A DNA stretch of 64,000 nt from Oegoconia quadripuncta (taxonomy: Eukaryota; Arthropoda; Insecta; Lepidoptera; Autostichidae). The notes below the pieces were generated by a model that was not told the DNA's origin, did no database searches, and worked only from the letters and a program-made list of their open reading frames with translations. Location: contig OX438748.1 in the NCBI GenBank assembly GCA_949316235.1, forward strand, positions 22,127,575 to 22,191,574, in the 5' to 3' direction. Below, in pieces: positions 11,601 through 23,600 of this stretch (positions are counted from its first letter, which is position 1; the number at the start of each line of letters is the position of its first letter). The translations under genes and the position numbers were made by a program.

Positions 11601-14600
11601 ATGTATGAACAACCTTATGAGAGTGAAGGAAGCAGAAGAGGTGTGTCAGGATCGTATCACGTGGAAGTCTGTGGTCTCTGGCCTACCCCAACGGGAAGCA
11701 GGCGTGACATTATGTATGTATGTATCTTCAGTTTCATCAAAGTCTAGTGGTTTTAGCCATTTAGGGGGTTCTGTTTTTAAAATAATACGTTAACGATTTT
11801 TATTCTGTTACACTTTGTATGTGTTACATTTTGTCACGTATCCGATAACGTTAGTCTTAGTTTTAAGGCACACTTTCAATACCATTAGCTAGCTCCATTA
11901 ACCTTTTAAGAAATAAAAGTGCAGTTTATAGCTCAGAAATTCGGACACGATTCCAGTTCGAGTTGTTGCTTACTCCCAAAAAAAAATCCTAAGTGGATTC
12001 AGAACTTTCGTTAAATGTCTTAAAATATATTTTAAAGGACTTGGTAACTTTAAATATAGTTACAAAATAGATGATATATCAAATCAAAATGCCGTTAGAT
12101 GTAGGATATATTTAGAAAATTATTTTTATTGATGAGATTTCTGAATTGGTCCGATAGTGAATGCAAGCGTGGCCTTCGAGACAGTGAATGTAATGTACTT
12201 GAGGCCTAATTTGGACAGACTAACAATAAATCTATTCAAATAAGTAATAATTGTAGTAGTTTAATTATAAAGTTACAATTAAAAGATTTGTAATGTAGAT
12301 AGAGGGTATATTTTTTGGAACATAATATTATTCTTGAAGTAAAAACTAAATATTTTGATTTTATGTCACAAGTCGACCTACATACAATAATATCCTTGGA
12401 CATACAGCGCCATCTAGTGCCACACTAAGCAACTAGGCTTGTGTCATACATACCAGATTGTTGATATTTACTACACAAATACATATTTTTTTTGTAAATA
12501 TTGGGTCTAACCTATGAAATTGGAGTTTTTTTTCTTCGTTAATCATATGTACCAATTCCTGCGATTTTCAAAGCTATATCCAAATTTGTTTTTTATTTGG
12601 AAAATGGAATATTATTTCAAGGTTTCACATGAAATATTTTTTAATTTCAGGCCTAAATCACAATTTAGCACAAGAAAGAAATTGAACGAGAAAAATTGAA
12701 TTTTCATGTGCTTCCCATAATCATTTCATAGATTCGCGGAAACTTATAAAGCGGTTACTTTTAAAAATTAACGCTGCCTATACTTAACTTAATGTTATCC
12801 GATTATACACACAAAGTTTAGCTAAATTTGGATTTGCCGTTCGCAAAAAAAAATAAAAAATGTTTGTATGGAGAAAACAGTCATAATGAAATTCTTCATA
12901 CAAAACGCCAATTTCATAGGTAATGACCCAATACATACCTGTATTAATGAAAACAACCATAAGTCCATAATAATAACAATAATTTTTATTTGGTATAAGC
13001 CTACATCATCATCATCAGCCCGTTAACATCCCACTGCAGGAATATGGGCCTTCCCTTGTATATGAGTATATCAGATTATTTAGATGATAAACAATCATGG
13101 ACATAACCAGCCCGTTCGCATAACCAGGCTATTTCACAATTAATAATGAAATATTATAATATAAAATAATAATTTTGTAATATAAAAACCTTTTTTTAAA
13201 AGAGCGACCTCTCGAGTTTCTTGCTTGTTCTTCTCAGGGGAAAATTGCCTTTTGAACAAGCAGTAGCTTTAAAAATTTAAAATCTGACTATTTTAAGTGT
13301 ACCCTGTGTACCTTCAAAATAAAGCATTTTTTGATTTTGATTTTGATTGATGAGGGAGTATGGGCCGTAGTCCACCACGTAAACCCAATGCGGGTTGGGG
13401 ACTTCACCTACATTAAGCCTACATTCACTTAAAACTGAATAACACTGTAAATTTGTCTAATAACATTCTTATCTCCTTCTTAGTTTGTATTTAACTTTGT
13501 AGATAATAGAAATTATTTAAAACAGGCCAATATATGTTTATTTAGGTGACCCACTTAAAATAATAAAATGAGTTTGCTTAGCACAAAATCCTTTAAGAGC
13601 CATTCTTCATTCATGGCGCACGGCCATTTCCGAGGTTTCGCGATTTTTTTACATATCGATCTTTGTCGCCGCGACTCAAAAATCGCCCGAGTAATTGGGC
13701 TCTTGAGAGTACGATATCAAAGACCTGTATAGGTCTTTAGTGATGCAAAATTATACCGAAAGCGCTGTTAAATTACGGGTATATTACGGTAACTTATATA
13801 AATATGCGGTAAAATTACCGGCGACTTATGACGTTTTCAATTTTATTAAATCGTTCCGCTGTTGCTGGGCCACTGAGTCAGCGGCGATCAGTTGATTTGG
13901 TTTTGTCCGGCAGACCATACACTCATGAGCAATCATAATATTTAATCGGAAACTACTTAGTGAAAATTATGGCACGAAATCTTAGCGCCATCTGTGCATA
14001 GACCTGGAACTGTTATGAAGTGAAAGCACAATGCTGCCGCCGCATTTTCCTGCGGGAACGCGATATTTTTTTTTAGTAGTAGGCAAATACGTTTTTTTAC
14101 CGAATATTACCGTATTTTACATAAGATAACGTTTTTTACCGCGGTAATTTTACCGCTTTACATCCATACTGGTCATGACCCCTTGCAGGCCGTTGACATT
14201 GACCTTGAAGTTATACGACAATACTTCAATGTTGTCCCGTATTGATAGCATGTTTTTTCAGCAGGTCCCGTCAAAGATATAGACGAAGCAGCTGAGAGAT
14301 TCATAGCTGAGCAGAGGAACGCTCTGGCCCGAGCGGCCAGTAGGAAAATGCCGCCGAGGCGCTCACCGCAGAGGTATTTTTTTATCCACAACGGGCTAGC
14401 ACTTAACCTCAATCACAACTGATGTTAAGTGAAGATAAGCTAGCCAGGCTGACATTTAATATTAATATACCAACCAAACCGAGTACTAAATATGTACCCC
14501 GCTGGGGATCGAACCCGCAACCTCCGAAACGTAAACCCAATGTTGTTTACATTGAGCCACGGAGGCGGTATGTAACGGTGTCTAATTATGGGGCAAGAAT

Positions 14601-17600
14601 GTTTTTTCACTGCTGCAGTTTTTCTTATAAATGAGAAGGTACTCTCAATGGTTCTGGCACAATGAAATGAACAGCGCTGCGGTTTTCTACCCTCAGCACA
14701 TGCTGAGTCTGGACCATTTCGTTGCCCCTGATATGGGTCACGTCTCCTTTTATTAATTTTAACTGTATACCAACCCAGTATTCTATATTGTATGTGTATA
14801 ATGTAGGTTAAGTGACTTGTGTCATGGTCGACGAATAAATGTATTCTATTCTATTTACTTAGCCGAAAATAATAACAGATTAATATTGTTATTTGTGTGT
14901 ATATCAATAAGTGTTAGTGTACTATTTGTCAAATGTATTTGCTGCTATGATATTCTGATGAAAGCCATCCACAAATAGTTCCCGCTCAACATCTTTAGGA
15001 GAAGGCATTGACTGAAAACTAGCGCTGCTCGAGATCATGTTCTCGAGTAAACAAAAGCTGAGTCACTTCCTTTCGCCTAATCACAATACTAACCTAATTC
15101 TGCATAATAAGTTTGTTAAGCCAAACTGGTTTAGTGTACCTACATGTATATACATAAATGTTTTGCCTCGTTATTTGAGCGATAAAGAGCATTTTTTTTT
15201 CTATTTTTTAATGCACGACGGGTCCGTACTTGACCTCAATCACACCTGATGTTAAGTGAAGATGAAGTCGAAGGTGGAAGCGTACTGAACCGGAAACGAC
15301 AACACATTTGGGGGACTGGCTATCTTATCTCTGACAACCGGAACACAACAATGCTATTGACATTGCTGCTTGGCGGCGGTTTGTGCATTGTTCATAATTT
15401 TAATTAATTTGTCTTTGACATGAACTTTCGTTGTACGAGTGTTTGATGACAGCTGTCACATGTCTTGTTACAGATACATAGAGAATACGACGATACAGAT
15501 AGAGAACGATCTGGTTCAGCCTCCAATTCGCCGCCACAGTGAAGATGATTTGCTGAGACGGCAGGAGGAGTTCATTAACGCGAACAGGGCCGGCTTGAGA
15601 CGCAGGTATGCCTGTAGGATTGGAATATCCGATCCAAGGTTCCTCATTTTTCGGATAATTTTTCGGTCACATTGTAATTAAATGTGACCGACTGTGCATG
15701 CTGCCAGGCTGTGGAATTCTCTTCCTCACACTATCCGTGCCAGTCCATCGATCGCTGTCTTTAGGAAAAGAGTTAAGGAACATTACCTTTCCATTTCATA
15801 GTGTTATTCCGTGTATTATATGTATGTTATACTTTATATTCGTATGTATTGAAATATGTACTTATTTATGTATTTATTAGTATGTAGTTACATTTATATT
15901 CAGTTAGGTTTTTTTTATCTATCATATTTATCCATTTTTTTAGATTGTGCACGTCCTATCTGCCTCTTCCAGTCATATCTCTCTTTCGTAGGTCTGCTGG
16001 AAGAAATTTCATTGTAGAAATAAGCAGAACCTGTTGTGTCGCCTCTATTATGTTGTATCTGTATGTTTTTTTTCTTGTGTGCAATAAATGATAAAATAAA
16101 TAAATAAATAAATATATAATACAATGTGTTCCTCAAGATTAATAGGAGTCTATACTTGTTTGCCACCGGTAATGTCGAATAACTCGCATTATAACTCTAT
16201 CGTTTTCTGTCTATCATGACATGATCAACTGCGAAACATAAAACGGACATAGATTTCGCACTTCTAGTAACTATCATAGCTCATTGTATCTCTGTGGATA
16301 TTAATTAAGAAAAAAGACAATCCTCACTAGCATTTATAACCGTTCACAAATGTTAGCCCAGGGAAAATACAGTAAAAAATTAGCTTAGCTAGACATAATT
16401 CAGAACCGACTTATTGTTATCTTATAGAGGTATATTAGATATGTAATTTTGAATAATTAAGCTGATATTTAATTAGGTAGACTTTTGTTAAACACAGTTA
16501 ACTTAGTGATGGATAAAAAACTAAGCATGTTATAGTTAGGCATGCATGTGTTTTAGCTGAAAATGTCGTCGAGCTGCATTGCTTAAGAAATAAAAATGAG
16601 AACTAATATTTTGTAATGATAATTTCCTAAATGTTTTGAATGTAACGAAATACCCATCAATTGAGGATTTTTTTTTTAAGAAACACCTTTTTCCACTTTA
16701 GCTTATTTAGTTACTTACTTAGTACTTGCGTTTCTTACAAATGCTCAATTTTTAGCAATTGTTACTACATTTACAACACTTTATTAAATGTTTCAACAAA
16801 ATCGCGGTTATTCGTTTTTCCGAGGTCAAACCGTATTTTCCCTGATTATAGTGATTTGGATTTAGACAAAGTAAGACATTTGTGTCGATTCAGATGTACA
16901 CCAACTAAACTAAATTAAAACCAGTTTTGGAGTGGTGCCGTCGCATCGTACTGTTCCAGGGAGAAAGACACAGTACTGCTTTAAAACTGGTTTTAGTTTA
17001 GTTGGTGTACATCCAAATCGACACCATTACCTATTATCAATAACAGTTACGGATTCAATGGTGCTGCTACGATTGTCAATCGTCATACCATTATTGTATT
17101 TCGTGTTCTCCAGGATGCGGTCTCCGACGCCGCCCCGCCGCTCGGCGTCCCCCCCCGCGGCCCCCCCGCCGCCCCCCGCCCCCGCCGCCGCCCCCGCCGC
17201 GCACCCCCCGCGCCGCGACACGCCCCGCGAGCGCCGCGACCCGCGCCCGCCGCCCAATGACGAGGTAGGTGCCGCACAGGGCTGGAGCCACAGCTTTCAT
17301 CTCTCGATGATTCCGGACACGACGATTATCCAAACCACGCTCCCGTTCTTCTCGAAACATCGGGCGACAGGAATTCTGTCATGACGAACTTTTAAGGATC
17401 GAGTAGCGTAGCCAGTTGTATAGAAATACAAAAGGATTGGTCACGTTTAGGCTTTGATGTCTAAGGAAAAATCTAGAAATCCGTAAGTTATAAAACTGTG
17501 CGCGAATGAAATGATTTAGATGCAGTTGAATGTGTAAAACACGCGTTGATTGCTACTCCTTTGGAAGTGTATTCGTGTCATGAATGTTAAAAATTAAATC

Positions 17601-20600
17601 CTTTAGATACTTCATAATTAGTATCATATGTTATTTTATATGAAAATGAAGATGTTATTTCTTTCTTATAATATGTTTCTTTTTTCAACCCATGATGTTG
17701 CTAATAAGTTTGCAAACTGTGTTAAAAGCGAGCTACTCCAGATGTTCTTAGATTTAGCTGAAGCAATTGACACAGATTCCATTAGGAAATTTGCTAAATA
17801 AACCTGATAGAAATAGAATTCATGAAACATACTTCAAATTTTTTTGCTGATTATCATATCAGACCCCTTCAAAGACTTAAAATAGAAAATTGAACTAACA
17901 ATTTGCTCCCAACGTTCTATGGTGTTCCACAGGGGAACATTCTCGGTCAAACTTGGTTCCTCGTTTATATTAAAAAACAAATTATAACAATAGAAACTCT
18001 GCATCATTTAATTTTATGAATGGCAGGATGGTTTCAGTTAACTCTTGAACTCTTATACCTGATGGAAAGTGAATACGAGGTCAAAGGTGGCGAGCTCCGA
18101 ATTTATTTGAGAATCTTCTTTCAAACCGTTGCACACAATATTGAACACAAGTTGTTTCAACACAAGTTGAAACATGGTCATTCGTCAAATATGCGAATAT
18201 TTAAGAGGATGCGTCGCGGGTAGCGACGTCCCCGTATGATAAAATATAATGTGTTTACAGGAAAACGAGTACCGGCGGCGCATGCGCGAGCAGGAGTCGC
18301 TGCGGGAGCGCGTGCTGCGCGCTAAGGAGGCGCGCCGCCGCCGCAACGCGCTGCTGCAGCGGCACGACAGGTACCGCCCCCCCTCCCCCCTCCCCCCGCC
18401 CTCCCCCAGCAGGAGTCGCTGCGGGAGCGCGTGCTGCGCGCTAAGGAGGCGCGCCGCCGCCGCAACGCGCTGCTGCAGCGGCACGACAGGTACCGCCCCC
18501 CCCCTCCCCCAGCAGGAGTCGCTGCGGGAGCGCGTGCTGCGCGCTAAGGAGGCGCGCCGCCGCCGCAACGCGCTGCTGCAGCGGCACGACAGGTACCGCC
18601 CCCCCTCCCCCCTCCCCCCGCCCTCCCCCAGCAGGAGTCGCTGCGGGAGCGCGTGCTGCGCGCTAAGGAGGCGCGCCGCCGCCGCAACGCGCTGCTGCAG
18701 CGGCACGACAGGTACCGCCCCCCCCCTCCCCCAGCAGGAGTCGCTGCGGGAGCGCGTGCTGCGCGCTAAGGAGGCGCGCCGCCGCCGCAACGCGCTGCTG
18801 CAGCGGCACGACAGGTACCGCCCCCCCTCCCCCCTCCCCCCGCCCCCACCCTCCCCCACCATTCTTAAGCATACCAGCATAAATTTCGAACGCATCAAAA
18901 AATAACCACATTCAAGTGTAAATTTTACCTTTCAAAATAAAACATTTGATTCGTTCAATAGTCAAACGTCTGTTATCTTATTGTCCCTTTCGATCACACA
19001 GAGAACGCGAGCGTATCGGCAGAGACAACCAGTCCAAGCCTGTCGAGTTGAAAGTCGAACCTGAACCCACGAGCACGGTGGACACCAAGCCGGACACCAC
19101 GAGGAAGTCGCCGGAGAAGGAGCATGTGAAGGAGGTGATAGAGGAGGCCGAAGTTAATTCCACATGTGGTGAGTTGCAGAGACATTTGAAATTCCAAAAA
19201 ATAGCAGGAATCAAAGATATTTTTTATATTGTTTGTAAGTCCCAGTGAGAATACTTTAGATTCATGTTGTATTGTAAACATCCTTGAACATACATACAGC
19301 GCCATCTAGTTCCGCATGAAGCAATTGGGCTTATATTATGGATAACAAATACATTTTTTTGTAAATGTGTACATACAGTCCGTCCAGATTGACTTGTCCT
19401 ATTTGGTAAACAAATATGGCGTACTAGCAACCAGAGACAATTTATAGGGTTGGGGTATCACCGAACCAATGATGGTGAATGAGTACGAAAATGACGTGAA
19501 CTTGATCATCTAATTCAATTAATCATTTAATTTGATTAATCATCGTCATTTCAGCCCACAGAAGTCTACTGTTGGACATAGGCCTCCCCCACAAATAGAA
19601 CAATATATAACCGAAATAAAAAAAATATTAACAAGCTTATTAAATCAATCAAAAATAAGAAATCGCTAGTGTGAAGAGAGCCTAAAATTTCTTTACAACT
19701 AATTAAATACGTTTTGGATTCCTATAAAAATTAATATTTTCCAAATGGATGATGTCAATTCAGTTCATTGATTCAGTTCTTTCGCTCATCACATTACATT
19801 ACTTTTCCATCCCTAAAAATCACAACCAAAATAGATTTCCGGACGTCAGTAACGTCAAAGTTTTTTTTATCCTGTGGCAGTATGTGGTTATGAAATTTAT
19901 ATTTTCAGCGAAAATAAGTATTTTTAAGGATAATTCGCAGCAGTTTTCGTTGAAATTCACATTCCATGTGTTTCTTATATAATTCAAGACATCTATACAC
20001 AGTGTACATGGCGTGATTTATACGGCAAGTCGTGTTTTTGTTACGAGTGTGGTTTGTTTACCAAATAAGACAAGTCAATCTGGACGGACTTTACATACGT
20101 CGCGACCTTTATCCCAAGATATCTCAAACAATAGTGTTTGGATATTCCAAACATTAAAAGTTTATTGAAACAACATCTACGGTTCACTTAATGAAATATA
20201 TAGAAATGCACACGTGACAGGGGGTGAGCCCATCGCCGTTGATTCGTGCTAAAACTATAGATGTTTTGGGTTGAAAGTCCCTTAGTGGCCTCTTACGGCA
20301 CCCACAGGAAGAGACGGTTTGTTCTATTCTATTTGAGAGCCGAAACCACTCAGCTCTGTGAAAACTACATAGATAGCGTTGTGTGTATGTGCAAAGATAC
20401 TTATTCAATCTACAGTCACGCTGATGCATCACGTGTCTACTATCGTACACAAATCAAATAAATTTTATTCAATCAATCAATCAAATAATTTATTTGTGAT
20501 ACACAGGTAAAATACAATAAAGTGATGTTGCATAGAAAACTGACAGAGCGCTGTGATCCGCACATTGGCATACAAAACAATTTTTCTACATACTATTATA

Positions 20601-23600
20601 CTAATTACTTAACTACAGCAAAGATGGAAAGTTGTATTAAATCATTTAAGTCATATTAATAATGTTATCATGTCATATTATAATTAGGTAGGTATGTATA
20701 TGGCAACAAAAATATAAAACCTTTATATAGCAACGATAGTCAAATTTGAACTTTTTAATTATCCGTAATCTAGCCAGAAACAATTTATACGAATTTGTCA
20801 TTCAAAAATTCTTTGATAGTATAATACATTTTATGGATTTTATTTAGTACTTTCTAAAAATAACATCTGAAATCTTCATGACATAGAATTACCCCACTTT
20901 CACAAGGCTAACTCCCCAGAGAAGAACGAGCAAGAAACTTAGTGGTTGCGCTTTTTAAATAAGCATTTTTGCAATCTATGATTTGAACAAGGTTCGACAA
21001 TGAAAAATTGATAGACTGAATATCGCCAAGCGGTTCATGTCCGCGCATTTTTTGACGACCGATTGGTGTAGTGGATAGTGACCCTGTCAGCGAAACCAAC
21101 GGTTGCGGGTTCGAATCCCGCGAGGGGTAAATGTTTGTGTGATGAATACGAACATTTATTCCTGAGTAATGGATGTTTATATAAATATTTATGTATGTTT
21201 ATCCATTATCTAGTTCCATAGTACAAGCTTTGCTTAGTTTGGGACTAGATGATTGGTGTAAGTGTCCGAAATATTTATTTATTTATTTATTTATTCTTAC
21301 CATCTAACTTAAACCTAAAGCTTTCTTCACTGTTCTTCACTCATTTAGTTCTTACGATTTTTTACTAATAAAATATGGTCGGTAAATCAGTAATAAATTT
21401 ATTGAATATTGCCAAGATGTTGACAACAATTTTATGTCATAGCCCCTTACACTACACTCCGTTCAGCAGAGAATCTGACCCCCCCTCGACCGGACCCCCC
21501 GAGCCCAGAGCGCGCGCTGACCCCCCCGCTGCCTCCCGCTAAGCGGGAATTTCTCGACAGCGACGACGACCTGGACCTCATCCTGGGCGACATCGACGGG
21601 ATCCTCTCCGATGATGAGGATTCGGGCAGGTTCAAGGAGAAGGTTGCTCCCAAGTGAGTGCTGTTGGATTGTTTTTCTTTTAAGCACAATGGGTTAGCCT
21701 TGAGCTCAGTCACACCTGATGTTACAACGGATTCTCGAAATTATTTAGGGGACTGGCTATCTATCTTATCTCATCTCAAACAGCCAGAACACATCAATGT
21801 TATTAACATTGCTGCTTGGCGGCAGTCTTAGATAATATTGTGATAACTGGCCAAGTGGTCATTTAAAAACGCGCCATCACCAACCAACTGAGTACTAAAC
21901 CTACACATGTCCGCGCTGGGGATCGAACACGCGATTTGTAAGCTTTATATTGTATACAATGAGCCCTGGAGGCGGTTTTAGTTCATTTCAATAAAAGTTG
22001 TGACAAGATCGAAGAGGTATCTTAGATGGTTTAGGTATGTGGAGAAGATGCATGAAAGAAAACTAACGAATGAAAATGGATGGTAGTGTTGGAACGGGAA
22101 GACTAGACTTTTGACCGCCTCCGTGGCTCAATGTAAACAACATAAAGTTTAGTAATCGGAGGTCGCGGGTTCGATCCCCAGCGGGGTACATCTTTAGTAC
22201 TCGATTTGGTGGGTGGTAGTGCATTTTAAATGTCTACCTATCTAGCTACCACCATATTATCAAAGTCTGCCGCCAAACATCAACACGACAATGCTATATT
22301 AATAGCATTGTTGTGTTCCGGTTGTCAGAGATAAGATAGCCAGTCCCCCAAATAAGATGGGCTTTCCGGGTCAGTACGCGTCCATCTTCGGCCTCATCTT
22401 CACTTAACATCAGGTGTGATTGAGGGCAAATGCTAACCCGTTCTGCATAAAAAAAAAACTACAATCATCGGGCTCGTCTTAAAGGTCAGGACCAGTGTAC
22501 CCTAAACTTTACGAGTGATTGAAGCGAAAGAGGTGTGTCAGGATAGTAGCAAGTGGAAGTCTGTGGTCTATGCATACCGCTACGGGAAACAGACTTTATG
22601 TATGTATGTAAAATTTCTTGGTGCAAAATAAATTATCTGTAATTTAGAGAACTACGTATGGTACAGCTTAACTATGACGGCAACCTAGTGTTGTAAATTT
22701 TTTCTTTGTCTCATATGAAAAAAAAAACTTAGAAAAGACTTACTTTTTTCTGATCCAGGTTTTTTTTTAATTAATAATATGGCAATTATTGTAAAATATT
22801 TATAATATTGGTATTTTCTTTTTATTTTTGAAATTACGCTACAGTCTGTCGCTAAATTTCTACAAATGGTTATCTACTTATGGTATCTTCTGACTTGAAT
22901 TTATGTATAGGTGACAACCTTTAGAAGGGGAACTTTCAATCATATAAATCTCAATCAATAAGTGAACAAACGTCTAAAACCTAATTCATATTCCCCCCCC
23001 AACAGGGTGGATACCCCTAAGCCAAAGCCGGCGGACCTCCGCGCCAAACTGCCCCCAAAACCAGCCGACAACAAGCGCGCGCCCAGACAGAAGATAGTCT
23101 TCCACGAGGATAAGAGAGACGAGAGGAAGAAAGGAGGTAATTACACCAATATTATATATATATATATATATAATTCCACTGTAACTCCTGTAAGTTACAA
23201 TCTGCAGCGATACTCTAGGTAAATGACGTTATTGGTGCGTCGGTCTCCAGATTAGTTACTTTAGGTACCAGGGTAACATGACCGACTAAGGCCTCCTTTC
23301 TCGGCCAGCTAGAGACATGCCTACTCAAACGGACGGTGCCGTATGTGAAACTATTGCTGCTTTACTGCCCCAGACCCTTGATAGGTATCAATATAACATG
23401 GACCAATCTACAGTTACTTTCTAGCAAGTGGCACGTCTAATGTAGAAACTACTCTACATGCGATAAGTTACCAGAGGGCCGAGGTAGCGTAGAGAGGGCC
23501 GAGGCAGCAGTAGAGACACGTAGGGCACTTTCAATATCAGACATGTCACTTAGGCACATTCATTGCTGCCTTGGACAAGTTACCCCCAGGTGCCAGGAGT

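Larger units (their letters stand above)
4547..14264 (+). other. Long RBM33-like intron filled with repeats
   Basis: This 9.7 kb stretch separates two in-phase exons. It holds LINE pieces, SINEs, two MITE D copies and a hairpin element, listed separately. In between (5274-6280, 6680-8590, 11800-12390, 13360-13740) I see only AT-rich sequence without believable exons. An alternative exon could be missed. Confidence 0.6.

Noticed and set aside
17027..17360. Several Gly/Arg/Ala-rich minus-strand frames
   Set aside because: They are shadows of the Pro/Ala-coding exon at 17114-17264 and have no supporting motif.
18185..18911. Long minus-strand frames opposite the tandem exon modules
   Set aside because: They are the reverse of GC-rich repeated codons. 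The plus strand carries splice sites, phase matches and the conserved coiled coil.
21054..21130. Possible tRNA gene (box A and box B)
   Set aside because: The same head is followed by the same body in five places, so it is a SINE head. No copy keeps a full cloverleaf with an acceptor stem that I could draw.
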